NCBI GenBank assembly: GCA_947455285.1
Contig: CANGOK010000002.1
Location: 1-41,846, forward strand
Origin: Beijerinckiaceae bacterium
GTDB taxonomy: Bacteria > Pseudomonadota > Alphaproteobacteria > Rhizobiales > Beijerinckiaceae
Length of the DNA: 41,846 nt
Direction of reading: 5' to 3'
The notes below the pieces were generated by a model that saw only the letters and a list, made by a program, of their open reading frames with translations, searched no databases and had not been told where the DNA came from. Each line of letters starts with the position of its first letter. The first letter of the stretch is position 1. This document shows, piece after piece, positions 27,763-35,931 of this stretch. A program made the position numbers and the translations under genes.

Positions 27763-28868
27763 TGGGGCCGGGCGACCAGCTTGCGATAGGCGTCCATGAC
27801 CGGCTGCAAGTTGGTCGAAGCGTCGGCGCGGTCATAGGGCGCGAAGGTGGCGGGCACCTTGTACCACTTCTCCTGCGCCACCGGCCGCTGATCCCTGAAA
27901 TTGCGTCGCGCTGGGGCTCCGCCGAGCTTCTGCCAGATTCCATATCCTTCCTCAGTGAAGGAATATTCCTGGAAGAGCTTCGCGGCGTTTGGATGGGGCG
28001 CGTGGCGGGCGATGGCTTGTCCTGTCATCGGGCCGATGCCGGGCTCGGGCAGGGACCAGCGGATGGGCGCGCCGCGATCGAGAAGGGGCAAGAGCCCCGT
28101 CTCGCTGGCGTTGAAGAGAACCGCGATGTCGCCTGAGGCCAACGAGGCGGAGGCGGGCACAATGGCCGCGATGACGCGCGGCTTCAGGTCTCCGATCTTC
28201 TGCAGGAAGTCCGGGCCATATTGCTTGAGCCAGACATACCAGGGCAGATAGGCGACGCCGCCCGCCGCAGGATCCACCACGGCCGCTCGTCCCTTCCAGA
28301 TGGGATCGACGATCCCCTCCCAGCGAAGCAGCTTCTTCGCTTCCTCATCGCTGACGAGGTCTGTGTTCCAGGCGATGCCGACAAGCGCGACGCGGGAAGC
28401 GTACCAGTAACCCGACCGCTTGGCGGCTTCATCGAAGGCAGCGTCATTCGAGATCTTGTATTCCAGCAGGGTTCCGGTGGCGGATTGCGCGTCGAGGAAG
28501 CCGGGATCGGTGTCCTGCACGATGTCGGCCACATGGCGGTTGGCGCGGATCTCCGCCAGCCAACGTTCCTGCCGCTGTCCGGTGTCGGCGGTGAATTTCT
28601 CCACCTTCACGCAGGGGAAGCGCTCCTGAAACCGTTTGACCTGTGCGTCCTGCGCCTGCACCCAGGTGCCATGATAGAGCATCACGCGCCCTTCCTTGCA
28701 GGCTTCCTCCAGCAGGGAAGCGGGCACGCCGGGCATTTCTTTCTGCATGAAGGCCCAGGAGGCCTGGAGCTTGGGGTCGGCGAGGCCTGCGCCTTGTGCG
28801 ATGGCCATTGTCGCCCCTGCGGCGAGAAGACTCGCCGTCATGGCGAGGCGGGTGCATGCGTTTCTCAT
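27759..28868 (-). CDS. Periplasmic extracellular solute-binding protein (family 1/AfuA-like)
   Basis: 369 aa with signal peptide MRNACTRLAMTASLLAAGATMAIAQG. The mature protein has the iron/polyamine-type fold: CKEGRVMLYHGTWVQAQDAQVKRF, FLDAQSATGTLLEY and WKGRAAVVDPAAGGVAYLPW (cited in parts). A good AGGGGGGAAGA ribosome site precedes the ATG. The Tyr pair expected of ferric-binding FbpA was not confirmed, so the ligand may be an organic anion or metal complex. It follows the racemase gene by 22 bp in the same operon. Confidence 0.88.
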   Translation of the reverse strand: MRNACTRLAMTASLLAAGATMAIAQGAGLADPKLQASWAFMQKEMPGVPASLLEEACKEGRVMLYHGTWVQAQDAQVKRFQERFPCVKVEKFTADTGQRQERWLAEIRANRHVADIVQDTDPGFLDAQSATGTLLEYKISNDAAFDEAAKRSGYWYASRVALVGIAWNTDLVSDEEAKKLLRWEGIVDPIWKGRAAVVDPAAGGVAYLPWYVWLKQYGPDFLQKIGDLKPRVIAAIVPASASLASGDIAVLFNASETGLLPLLDRGAPIRWSLPEPGIGPMTGQAIARHAPHPNAAKLFQEYSFTEEGYGIWQKLGGAPARRNFRDQRPVAQEKWYKVPATFAPYDRADASTNLQPVMDAYRKLVARPQ

Positions 28869-28890
28869 TCTTCCCCCCTGAGTCCAGTTT

Positions 28891-29541
28891 TTATGACAAC
28901 AACCTGCGCATCATTTTGACAGAGGCGTCCGGGCTGACCAGCACGCGCGCCGCGCGCTCTGGCGACAGAAGCTCGCGCGCAGGAGCCATTGTGATCTGGC
29001 AGAGCGCCAGCATGGCGTAGTCGTCCAGCCCTTCCATCGCCTCCGCGATCAACCTGTCGTGGCGCTCCTTGTCTCCCGCCACGAGGGCGTCCTTCGCCCC
29101 CTCGACGCAAATGTCTTCGATCTGCGGGGTCGGCCCGCCCTTTGCCGCCGCCGCGACGCCCGCCCGTATGACGGGTAGGGCGCGTTTTGCGGTGCACAGG
29201 ATCGCCACGCGGCCCGCAGAAGCGGCGATCTCCGCGCACATGGCCTCGTCCGCCTTCAACACGGGCAGTTCGAGGTGGGCGCGGGCGGCTTCGACCGCTG
29301 GACTGAATGTGGCGCCGGTGAAGATCACCCCGTCGGCCCGACTTGCGCAGGCGTGGCGCAAAAGCGCCGCTATGCGTTCGAAAACATCATCGGCAAGCAC
29401 GCCATCAGCGCCGACATCCGCATAGAGGCTCTCGTCCAGAAGGTTCAGCACCTGCGCCTGCGGCCACAGGCGTGCGAAAGCCTCGATGATCGGCGCCATG
29501 GTGGGCCGATAGGGATGAACAAGGATGACGCGCTTGGCCAT
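28891..29541 (-). CDS. Asp/Glu/hydantoin racemase-family protein, one Cys only
   Basis: 216 aa. The fold is suggested by RVILVHPYRPTMAPI, ADGVIFTGATFSPAVEAA, GRVAILCTAKRALP and YAMLALCQITMAP. Racemases of this family use two Cys. The second is present (C181), but the first position reads TGAT (around T75-T78) with no Cys. It may be a one-base epimerase, isomerase or decarboxylase-like member such as those using a single Cys. The ATG at 29541 lies 4 nt after the lyase stop, with GGAG abutting it. Pairing with an ASL-like lyase and importer suggests it adjusts stereochemistry of the imported compound. Confidence 0.75.
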   Translation of the reverse strand: MAKRVILVHPYRPTMAPIIEAFARLWPQAQVLNLLDESLYADVGADGVLADDVFERIAALLRHACASRADGVIFTGATFSPAVEAARAHLELPVLKADEAMCAEIAASAGRVAILCTAKRALPVIRAGVAAAAKGGPTPQIEDICVEGAKDALVAGDKERHDRLIAEAMEGLDDYAMLALCQITMAPARELLSPERAARVLVSPDASVKMMRRLLS

Positions 29542-29545
29542 CTCC

Positions 29546-31021
29546 TTACGCGCTCACCAGCCGCTCGCCTTCCGCGACCAGTTTTTCGATGGCCTCTTCG
29601 ACGACGTTCGGCCAATTAAGCGTTTCGATGTTCTTCAGGTTGGCGCTGACTTCGTCATAGACCGACTGGAAAGCCGGTACATTGAGCTGGATGGCCTCGG
29701 TCGACTCGCCCGTTGCGATGCGCACCAGCCGGTCGCAATCAATGGCGGGATGGTCCTGGAGCCTTGCAGCGACGGTCTTGACGATTTCTTCGTGCGAGGC
29801 GCCATCCGTCCCTACGCGCACCAGTTCGCCACAGACGCGGTGGGCGAAGCGGTAGGGAACCTTGTGCTCGTAAACGAGCACGTCGAGCGCCTCACGGGCG
29901 CCGGCGAATCCCAGCCGCGACTTGGATTCGAGTTCTCCCAGCTTGAAGTCGCCCTTCTCGATCACATCGGCCATGAATTCGGTCCAGGCGGCGACGTCGC
30001 GGGAGAATTCGTAGAGGTGATAGGCGTGATAGGTGGAGTCCGCCTCCTCTGAGAGGGTCACGTTAGCTGCGAACTGGCTGGCCAGACGGCCCGCGCCAAT
30101 AGACGCGCCATTGATGACCGCTTGCAAGCCGAAGGGGTTCTTCTTTTGCGGGCGCCCGCTGCTGCCAGACGCATGTTCGTCGGCGAGTTCGAAGAAGTCG
30201 AATTCCGAGGTCATGAATAGGCGCAGGTCTTCGGCGAGGCGACCAAGTCCGACCGCGATCTGCGCCAGGATGAAGAAGGGCTCGGAAAAATGTTCTTCGG
30301 TGATGAAGAGTTCCTGCCAGACCTTGCCCACTTGCGAAAAGCCGAGGCGATGGCCGACCCGGTTGATGAGGTCCACCACAATGTCCCGGCCGCAATTGGG
30401 CGGCGGGGCGAGATCAAGCCGCTTGTCAGCCTGTTCGATGCGCTCGAAATGCTTATTGAAGCTCGCGGCCCAGGACAGAAGGTATTCGCCCAGCGAGGTG
30501 CGTCCTGCGTGTTGCAGGTGGTGATAGAAAGGCGCGATGGCCGTCATGTTGGGCTCGGCTCGGTCGAGCAGCGCCTTGACGAGACGGCGCAGGGCCACAT
30601 GCTCGCGATGAAGGGCGTCGCGGAAGAACATGCGCGGCAGGGAGCCGCGCAGGCTTTCGGCGCGGTTGCGGCCCACGTGCAGCCAGGAGCCAGCGTCCTG
30701 TCCCACGGCTTCCACAATCCACAACTCGCGCGAGACCACGATGTCGCCGATGGAACGGTCGCGCGAGATGCGCTCGCAATCCGGGAGGAGGTCGATGATG
30801 CAGCGAGCTAGCGCCTTGGCGTCCGCGGTGGGAGTCACGCCCAGTTCGTGTGACGAGAGCACGCAGGCGAGATCGCCCGCCAGCATATATTTCGCGATGA
30901 AGGGATTGTTGCGGCCTTCGATGGCCAGAACGCCGTTGGCATATGTCTGCGACTTGGAGGCGGCGAGGCGTCCGCCCACGCCCTCGACGAATTTCCGCGC
31001 TTCCACCGGCGTTCCGCTCAT
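29546..31021 (-). CDS. Argininosuccinate-lyase-like C-N lyase (fumarase/aspartase superfamily)
   Basis: The track opens at a TTG (31084). The ATG at 31021 (MSGTPVEARKFVEGVGG) with GGGAG 8 nt upstream gives 491 aa. Superfamily marks: LHVGRNRAESLRG (114-126), FYHHLQHAGRTSLGEYL (166-182) and the signature GSSGRPQKKNP (286-296), which replaces the usual GSSxMPxKxNP. The Ser-loop and Lys are kept, but the LPLGSGA segment of true ArgH is replaced by LDLAPPPNCGR and the Thr before the catalytic His is His. These point to a paralogue acting on another N-substituted aspartate, releasing fumarate and an amine (inference). It heads the operon. It is not the arginine pathway enzyme. Confidence 0.82.
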   Translation of the reverse strand: MSGTPVEARKFVEGVGGRLAASKSQTYANGVLAIEGRNNPFIAKYMLAGDLACVLSSHELGVTPTADAKALARCIIDLLPDCERISRDRSIGDIVVSRELWIVEAVGQDAGSWLHVGRNRAESLRGSLPRMFFRDALHREHVALRRLVKALLDRAEPNMTAIAPFYHHLQHAGRTSLGEYLLSWAASFNKHFERIEQADKRLDLAPPPNCGRDIVVDLINRVGHRLGFSQVGKVWQELFITEEHFSEPFFILAQIAVGLGRLAEDLRLFMTSEFDFFELADEHASGSSGRPQKKNPFGLQAVINGASIGAGRLASQFAANVTLSEEADSTYHAYHLYEFSRDVAAWTEFMADVIEKGDFKLGELESKSRLGFAGAREALDVLVYEHKVPYRFAHRVCGELVRVGTDGASHEEIVKTVAARLQDHPAIDCDRLVRIATGESTEAIQLNVPAFQSVYDEVSANLKNIETLNWPNVVEEAIEKLVAEGERLVSA

Positions 31022-31090
31022 GCCCGATACTCCCTCGATCCCCATTGGTTGAAGCAAGCCTATGGCGGGCGCGTGATTTGACAAAGCGCA

Positions 31091-31107
31091 ATTATCAGAT
31101 CGATTAT
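31091..31107. promoter_or_regulatory. Candidate LysR operator in divergent promoter
   Basis: ATTATC-AGATC-GATTAT is an interrupted palindrome (ATnATC, 5 bp, GATnAT) with the T-N11-A form recognised by LysR regulators. It lies just upstream of the LysR gene and within 70-90 bp of the divergent lyase start. Assigned by eye. Confidence 0.5.
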
Positions 31108-31113
31108 CCCAGA

Positions 31114-32022
31114 ATGCGCATCAATCTTGAAGTCAATGACATCGAGGCCTTCGTCGCCGTCGCCAGCGTCCTCAATTTCAAGGCCGCCGCCGCGCGGCTC
31201 CACATGTCGGCCTCAGCGCTCAGCCGCCGGGTGCAAAAGCTGGAGGATCTGCTTGGCGTGCGCCTGCTTGACCGCACCACGCGGCAGGTCACGTTGACCC
31301 TTGGCGGGCGGCAGTTGCTGGAGCGCTCATCGGAGATCCTGGCGCAGCTCGACGAAGCCGTGATCTCGCTGAAGGGAAACGACAGCCCACGCAACGCCAG
31401 CATAGCCATCGCCGCCATTCCCTCCATCGCGCACCGCTTGCTGCCCGACGCCTTGCGCCTGTTTCACGAGCGCTATCCCGCGACACGCGTCAGCGTCCGC
31501 GACATGACCACGAATGAAGTCGTCAACGCCGTGAGTTCCGGAGAGGCCGCCTTCGGCATCACCTCCTTCGTGCAGCATGACCCGACGCTTGAATTTCGCC
31601 CGCTAATCCGCGGGCGCATCGTCGCAGCCATGCCCAAGGATCATCCGCTCGCAGCCAAGGAGCGCCTGCGCTGGACGGATCTGCGCGATCACGCTGTCAT
31701 TAGCACGTGGAAAGGAGCGGGCATCCGCATGGTGATGGATGTCGACCTTGCGCGGGCCCGCGATCGCCTCTCCCCCCTTTTCGAAGTGCAGCAGATGTAC
31801 ACAGCGCTGCGTTTCGTCGAGGAGGGGCTGGGGATCGCTCCTGTGCCGGATTTCTTTCTCGGCCCTAACGAGCGTGAGCGACTAAACGTTGCGCCTTTGA
31901 TCGAGCCCACTATTTCAGTCGATTTGGGCGCAATCCTGTCGCGCCGCCACAAGATGACCTCGATGGCCCAGCATTTACTGGATTCCATCGTCGCCAGATT
32001 CACGTCGCCGAACGAGAGCTGA
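31114..32022 (+). CDS. LysR-family transcriptional regulator
   Basis: The track begins at 30943; the ATG at 31114 (MRINLEVNDIEAFVAVASV) fits the family N-terminus and gives 302 aa. The winged HTH reads LNFKAAAARLHMSASALSRRVQKLEDLLGVRLLDR, and the substrate-binding domain starts near ASIAIAAIPSIAHRLLP. It is divergent from the lyase-racemase-ABC operon, the classical layout for an activator of that operon. The co-inducer is probably the transported compound or a breakdown product (inference). Confidence 0.92.
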   Translation: MRINLEVNDIEAFVAVASVLNFKAAAARLHMSASALSRRVQKLEDLLGVRLLDRTTRQVTLTLGGRQLLERSSEILAQLDEAVISLKGNDSPRNASIAIAAIPSIAHRLLPDALRLFHERYPATRVSVRDMTTNEVVNAVSSGEAAFGITSFVQHDPTLEFRPLIRGRIVAAMPKDHPLAAKERLRWTDLRDHAVISTWKGAGIRMVMDVDLARARDRLSPLFEVQQMYTALRFVEEGLGIAPVPDFFLGPNERERLNVAPLIEPTISVDLGAILSRRHKMTSMAQHLLDSIVARFTSPNES

Positions 32023-32750
32023 TACGCTTGAGCGTCTTGATCTGTTCAATTAGGAGCCCGAAAGACCAAATCAAGCGTTGCCTACTCGCCGAAGAGCCCC
32101 GCCGTCAGAATCGAGGGTTGATCAGGCTGCGCACATCGCGCTCGCTGCCGCCTGTAGATGAACCATTAGATTAATTCGTAATTTCAATAATATAAACGTT
32201 ATTTCCTTTATCCCTATAGGCGCGCCATTCAAACCTCTGAAAACCGTACACTCACCGCATCTCTGCGTTTGCGCGTGCTTCCTGTTGGATTTTTTGCGGA
32301 GCCACAGGGACAAGCATGTGCATGGCGCTGTCGCGCCTTTCACGAAGCGGTAGCGCTCGCCGATGAGATCATATGCGCGCTTCAAATTGTGCGACATGGC
32401 GTGAGCGAATGGTCGGTCGAGATGTCCACGGGAAGAACAGGGTTGAGTTTCTCAGTATCCTGACCCGCCTCTGCGAGCACCCAGCGGATGCCCAGATGAC
32501 GCTTGGGCTTGATTCGTAATTTCGCGCAGCTTGAACTCGTTCGTCATGCGCGCAAACCATGTCAATCAGCAATGACAGCCTGAATAGCCCGCTCAGTACA
32601 GACAAAGCCGGCGAGGTCCCGTTGATGGCCAGGCTGACCGGCGCTGTTCCTAGCCGAACGCTTTCGGTCGGATCCTTCGGAAGTCTGCAAAATTAATTGC
32701 TCTTGCGGAGACAGATATTCGATGAAAGTATTCCCATTGGAGGAAAAACG
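32023..32750. other. Decayed junction, no supported gene
   Basis: 728 bp with AT-rich parts (32160-32215). ORFs in it lack ribosome sites and recognisable domains. It contains an 11-bp exact match (GGCGCGCCATT, 32219-32229) to the end of tRNA-Arg plus flank. It may hold the promoter for the catabolic cluster near its right end. Confidence 0.45.
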
Positions 32751-32843
32751 ATGCGTTTTACTGCTTTCGAATCTGTAGCCGAGAAGTCGGCCGGACGCAT
32801 TGAAGCCGCCTACGCCGAGGGTAAAGAAATACAGGCAGCCTGA
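32751..32843 (+). CDS. 30-aa ORF with strong ribosome site (leader peptide or gene remnant)
   Basis: ATG at 32751 preceded by TTGGAGGAAAAACG, an optimal GGAGG at 7 nt. It encodes MRFTAFESVAEKSAGRIEAA and ten more residues, stopping at 32843. It ends 22 nt before the dioxygenase ATG, which has its own AGGAG site. It may be a translated leader. The opening also resembles the N-terminus of fumarylacetoacetate-hydrolase-family proteins (MRxxxF...GxIE), so a truncated remnant is possible. It is too short for the ORF track. Confidence 0.4.
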   Translation: MRFTAFESVAEKSAGRIEAAYAEGKEIQAA

Positions 32844-32865
32844 CACCGCCGAACAGGAGCTACCT

Positions 32866-33822
32866 ATGACCGCCAACCATGGATACATCGCGCCTTCCCG
32901 CAGGCCGGGGGAATTGGGCGTTCATTCGATTGATCACTGCCACATGGTCGTGCCTGATCTGAAGGACGCGCAACATTTCTATGAATCGTTCGGGTTGGAC
33001 GTTCGCGAAAAAAACAATGGGCTCAGTCTGCATGCCCATGGCGATCCCCATAAATGGGTCTCGATCGGCGAAGGCGCGCGCAAGCGTTTCGGCTATCTTT
33101 CCTTCGCCCTTTTCGAAGAGGACTTCGCGGCCTTCGGCAAACGCCTTCAAGATGAAGGCGTGGCTCGCATGGATCCGCCGGCCGGAATGGATTCAAACGG
33201 CTATTGGTTCCGCGATCCCGACGGCAACGCGATCGAGGTGAAGATCGCCGCCAAGACTTCGCCCAATGCGAAATCGATCTTTGCGGAACCCTCGGTGCCG
33301 GGCGGCCAACGCGGGGCGCCCTATCGCAGCACCGCATCGCGGACACGGCCTCGTCGTCTTTCGCATGTTCTATTGTTCACGCCTGATGTATCACGCGCGC
33401 TCAGCTTCTACTCGCGCATCTTGGGCCTGCGGCTGTCGGACCGCTCCGGCGACATCATCGCCTTCATGCACGCCATCCACGGCAGCGATCATCATCTGGT
33501 CGCCTTCGCAAAGTCGAACGCGCCCGGACATCACCATTACAGCTGGGACGTCGGATCGGTCTCAGATATTGGCCTTGGCGCGACCTATATGCTCGAGCAG
33601 GGCTATGAGCGCGGCTGGGGGCTGGGCCGGCATGTTCTTGGCTCCAACTTCTTCCACTATGTGCGCGACCCCTGGGGCAGCTACAGCGAATATTCGGCGG
33701 ATATCGACTATGTCCCCGCCGATTGCGATTGGGATTCCGGCGACCATCCCCCACACGACAGCCTCTATGTCTGGGGGCCCAACCTGCCGGAAGACTTCAT
33801 TCAGAACTTCGAAGCTCCATGA
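32866..33822 (+). CDS. VOC-superfamily two-domain extradiol dioxygenase
   Basis: 318 aa from the ATG at 32866 (AGGAG 6 nt upstream); the track start at 32800 is upstream noise. Two glyoxalase-fold modules are seen: residues about 18-128 (SIDHCHMVVPDLKDAQHFYE...GYWFRDPDGNAIEV) and 163-280. The Fe(II) triad of type I extradiol enzymes appears in the second: H167 (RRLSHVLLF), a His in GHHHYSW (222-224) and E275 (GSYSEYSADID). Such enzymes open catechol-like rings next to the hydroxyls using O2. The first protein-coding gene of size in the cluster, followed by a flavin-monooxygenase remnant. Substrate not known. Confidence 0.85.
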   Translation: MTANHGYIAPSRRPGELGVHSIDHCHMVVPDLKDAQHFYESFGLDVREKNNGLSLHAHGDPHKWVSIGEGARKRFGYLSFALFEEDFAAFGKRLQDEGVARMDPPAGMDSNGYWFRDPDGNAIEVKIAAKTSPNAKSIFAEPSVPGGQRGAPYRSTASRTRPRRLSHVLLFTPDVSRALSFYSRILGLRLSDRSGDIIAFMHAIHGSDHHLVAFAKSNAPGHHHYSWDVGSVSDIGLGATYMLEQGYERGWGLGRHVLGSNFFHYVRDPWGSYSEYSADIDYVPADCDWDSGDHPPHDSLYVWGPNLPEDFIQNFEAP

Positions 33823-33857
33823 GCCGTCTGAAAAGCGGCGCGCAATAACAGGAATGA

Positions 33858-33992
33858 ATGATGTCGGAAGGCTTGAAAGCGGTTGAAGGCGATACGATCG
33901 AGACGCCGGTCCTGATTGTCGGCGGCGGTCCCTGCGGGCTGATGCTCGCGAATGAATTGGGACGTCGCGGCGTTGAGGCGACCGAACGATAG
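33858..33992 (+). pseudogene. Truncated FAD-dependent aromatic monooxygenase (N-terminus only)
   Basis: A 44-aa frame starting MMSEGLKAVEGD and reading VLIVGGGPCGLMLANELGRRGVEAT, the Rossmann FAD motif (GGGPxGL) of PheA/TfdB/MhpA-type hydroxylases. It ends at a TAG after TER, about 58 bp before the next gene, so some 500 residues are missing. A deletion has removed the body. It is not in the ORF track. Its position after the dioxygenase suggests the ancestral operon made a ring hydroxylase here. Confidence 0.75.
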
Positions 33993-34049
33993 CAACCACT
34001 CTTGCAACCACGCGGCGCTTTGGAGGCGTCGCCCTAGTGAGCAGCAACC

Positions 34050-35036
34050 ATGATCATCGACATCTACACCCATCTCGCCCCGAAGACCTTTCTCGACCGC
34101 ATGGTCGCTCTGGCTCCCAAGCTGGGGAACATCGCCAATCGTCTTCTGGCGGTGAAGCCGCTCTATGATCTCGATCTGCGGTTTCGCGATATGGATACGG
34201 TTCCCGACTATAGGCAGCTCATCAGCCTTCCCAATCCTTCGCTCGAGGAGATCGGGCCCGCCGAAACCGGGCGCGAACTGGCGCGTATTGCGAATGACGA
34301 AATGGCTGAGCTCTGCGCAAAGCATCCCGACCGCTTCGTTGGATTTGCAGCATCCGTTTATCTTGACGATGTCGACAGCGCGATCCTTGAGGCGGAACGC
34401 GCCGTTCGCCAACTCGGGGCGAAGGGCGTGCTCATTTATAACCATGTCGCTGGCCATCCTCTCGATGAGGCGCGGTTCCGTCCCTTCTTCGCGGCAATGG
34501 CGGCGCTCAATCGCCCGATCTGGCTGCATCCTACGCGCACAGCTGCGGTGAAGGATTATGCGAGCGAAGAGAAGTCCCGCTTCGAGATGTGGTGGTGCTT
34601 CGGCTGGCCCTACGACACCTCCGTCGCCCTGACGCGCCTCGTTTTCGACGGCCTTTTCGATCGCCATCCCGATCTTGAGCTCATCACCCATCACTGTGGC
34701 GGCATGATTCCGTTCTTCGATGGCCGCGTCGGCCCCGGCCTTGAGGTGCTGGGCGGGCGCACCACGGACGAAGACTATTCGCATGTGCTGCCGTCGCTGA
34801 AGCGTCCGCACATGGAGTATTTCAAGCTTCTCTACGGCGACACGGCCATGTTCGGCGCCACAACCGGCGTGAAATGCGGACTTGATTTCTTTGGTCCTTC
34901 GAAAATCGTCTTCGCCACTGACGCCCCACTTGGGCCCATTCGTAAGACATATGACGGCATCGCCGCCATGGAGCTGAGCCCGGCTGACAAGCAAGCGATC
35001 TTCTATGGCAACGCTGCGAAGCTGCTGCGGCTTTGA
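34050..35036 (+). CDS. ACMSD-like amidohydrolase-2 family enzyme
   Basis: 328 aa TIM-barrel metal enzyme related to aminocarboxymuconate-semialdehyde decarboxylase. Seen: H8 in DIYTHLAP, H160 in IWLHPTR, H214/H215 in LITHHCGGMIPFF and D291 in FATDAPLG, the Zn and catalytic positions. The first metal His of the usual DxHxH is Tyr here (D-I-Y-T-H). Relatives decarboxylate or hydrate ring-cleavage acids. Following an extradiol dioxygenase, it likely acts on a ring-fission product (inference). The ATG at 34050 is the first clear start after the monooxygenase remnant. Confidence 0.85.
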   Translation: MIIDIYTHLAPKTFLDRMVALAPKLGNIANRLLAVKPLYDLDLRFRDMDTVPDYRQLISLPNPSLEEIGPAETGRELARIANDEMAELCAKHPDRFVGFAASVYLDDVDSAILEAERAVRQLGAKGVLIYNHVAGHPLDEARFRPFFAAMAALNRPIWLHPTRTAAVKDYASEEKSRFEMWWCFGWPYDTSVALTRLVFDGLFDRHPDLELITHHCGGMIPFFDGRVGPGLEVLGGRTTDEDYSHVLPSLKRPHMEYFKLLYGDTAMFGATTGVKCGLDFFGPSKIVFATDAPLGPIRKTYDGIAAMELSPADKQAIFYGNAAKLLRL

Positions 35037-35073
35037 TCAGTGGCGATGATCTTGCGTTGCTAGGAGAACGGGC

Positions 35074-35889
35074 ATGTTGAAGCTCTATACTTTTCATAAT
35101 TCGATCTGTACGCAGAAGGTGTTCATCACTCTTGCGGAAAAGCAGATCGAATATGTGACGCATAACGTCAACTTGTTCACCAACGAACAGTTCAGCCCTG
35201 AATATCTGAAGATCAATCCCAAGGGCGTCGTTCCAGCGCTCGACCATGACGGGCGAATTGTGACGGAGTCGACGCTCATCTGCGAATATCTCGACGATAT
35301 GTTCCCGGAGCGTCGGCTGGTTCCTGCCGATCCGTTTCAGCGGGCGCGCATGCGTCTTTGGAGCAAGGCGGTCGATGAAAATCTTTTTGAGGCCACGCGC
35401 GAGTTGAGTTTCTCCGCGATGTTTCGCGATCGCATGAAAAGCATGACGCCTGAACAACGTGAAGGACGGTTCCGTAATGTCGGCGATCCCATCAAGCGCG
35501 CTCGTCTGGAGTCAGCTTACGCGGAAGGCGTCGAAAGCCCTTACGTTTATCAGGGAATCGCAGCCTTCGAGACAGCGTTCTCGAAGATGGAGAAAGACCT
35601 TCAAAGCAGCCCCTGGTTGCTTGGCTCAGAAATGAGCTTGGCTGACGTCAACCTGATGCCGTTCGTTGCGCGTATCGCATATCTCGATCTCCTCGATATC
35701 TGGATCGCGAATCGACCCGCGACGCAATCATGGTGGGCCAGCGTGCAGAAACTGCCCACGTTCAAGGCGTCGGTTCCGGACAAGCTCGAAGCCGCCGACT
35801 TTGCTGCGATGGCGACTTCAGGCGACAAGATCAAAGACCGGGTCGCCGCGCTGCGAGATCAATATGTAGCGCAATGCGCGGCTATCTAA
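35074..35889 (+). CDS. Glutathione S-transferase family protein
   Basis: 271 aa with an N-terminal thioredoxin-like domain: MLKLYTFHNSICTQKVFI (C12 in the S-x-C site), KGVVPALDHDG (cis-Pro loop) and ESTLICEYLDDMFPE (glutathione gamma-Glu contact). A long helical C-terminal domain has LGSEMSLADVNLMPF. AGGAG precedes the ATG. The protein is longer than maleylpyruvate/maleylacetoacetate isomerases (about 215 aa) and more like LigE/LigF-type or dehalogenase-related members. It may isomerise a ring-cleavage product with glutathione; this is inference. Confidence 0.82.
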   Translation: MLKLYTFHNSICTQKVFITLAEKQIEYVTHNVNLFTNEQFSPEYLKINPKGVVPALDHDGRIVTESTLICEYLDDMFPERRLVPADPFQRARMRLWSKAVDENLFEATRELSFSAMFRDRMKSMTPEQREGRFRNVGDPIKRARLESAYAEGVESPYVYQGIAAFETAFSKMEKDLQSSPWLLGSEMSLADVNLMPFVARIAYLDLLDIWIANRPATQSWWASVQKLPTFKASVPDKLEAADFAAMATSGDKIKDRVAALRDQYVAQCAAI

Positions 35890-35931
35890 AATGCATTGTG
35901 CAGCATCTCGGACGAGGAAGCGACTGACCAG

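Noticed and set aside
29546-31021. Arginine-pathway ArgH
   Set aside because: Key ArgH loops (LPLGSGA, Thr-His) are changed and the genes around it are transport and racemase genes.
32122-32605. Minus-strand ORFs that might be transposase remnants
   Set aside because: No DDE motif, inverted repeats or target duplication could be seen; not enough to call an insertion sequence.
33801-34994. 397-aa minus-strand ORF
   Set aside because: Antisense to the amidohydrolase, which has metal-site motifs and a sensible start; no recognisable domains on the minus strand.
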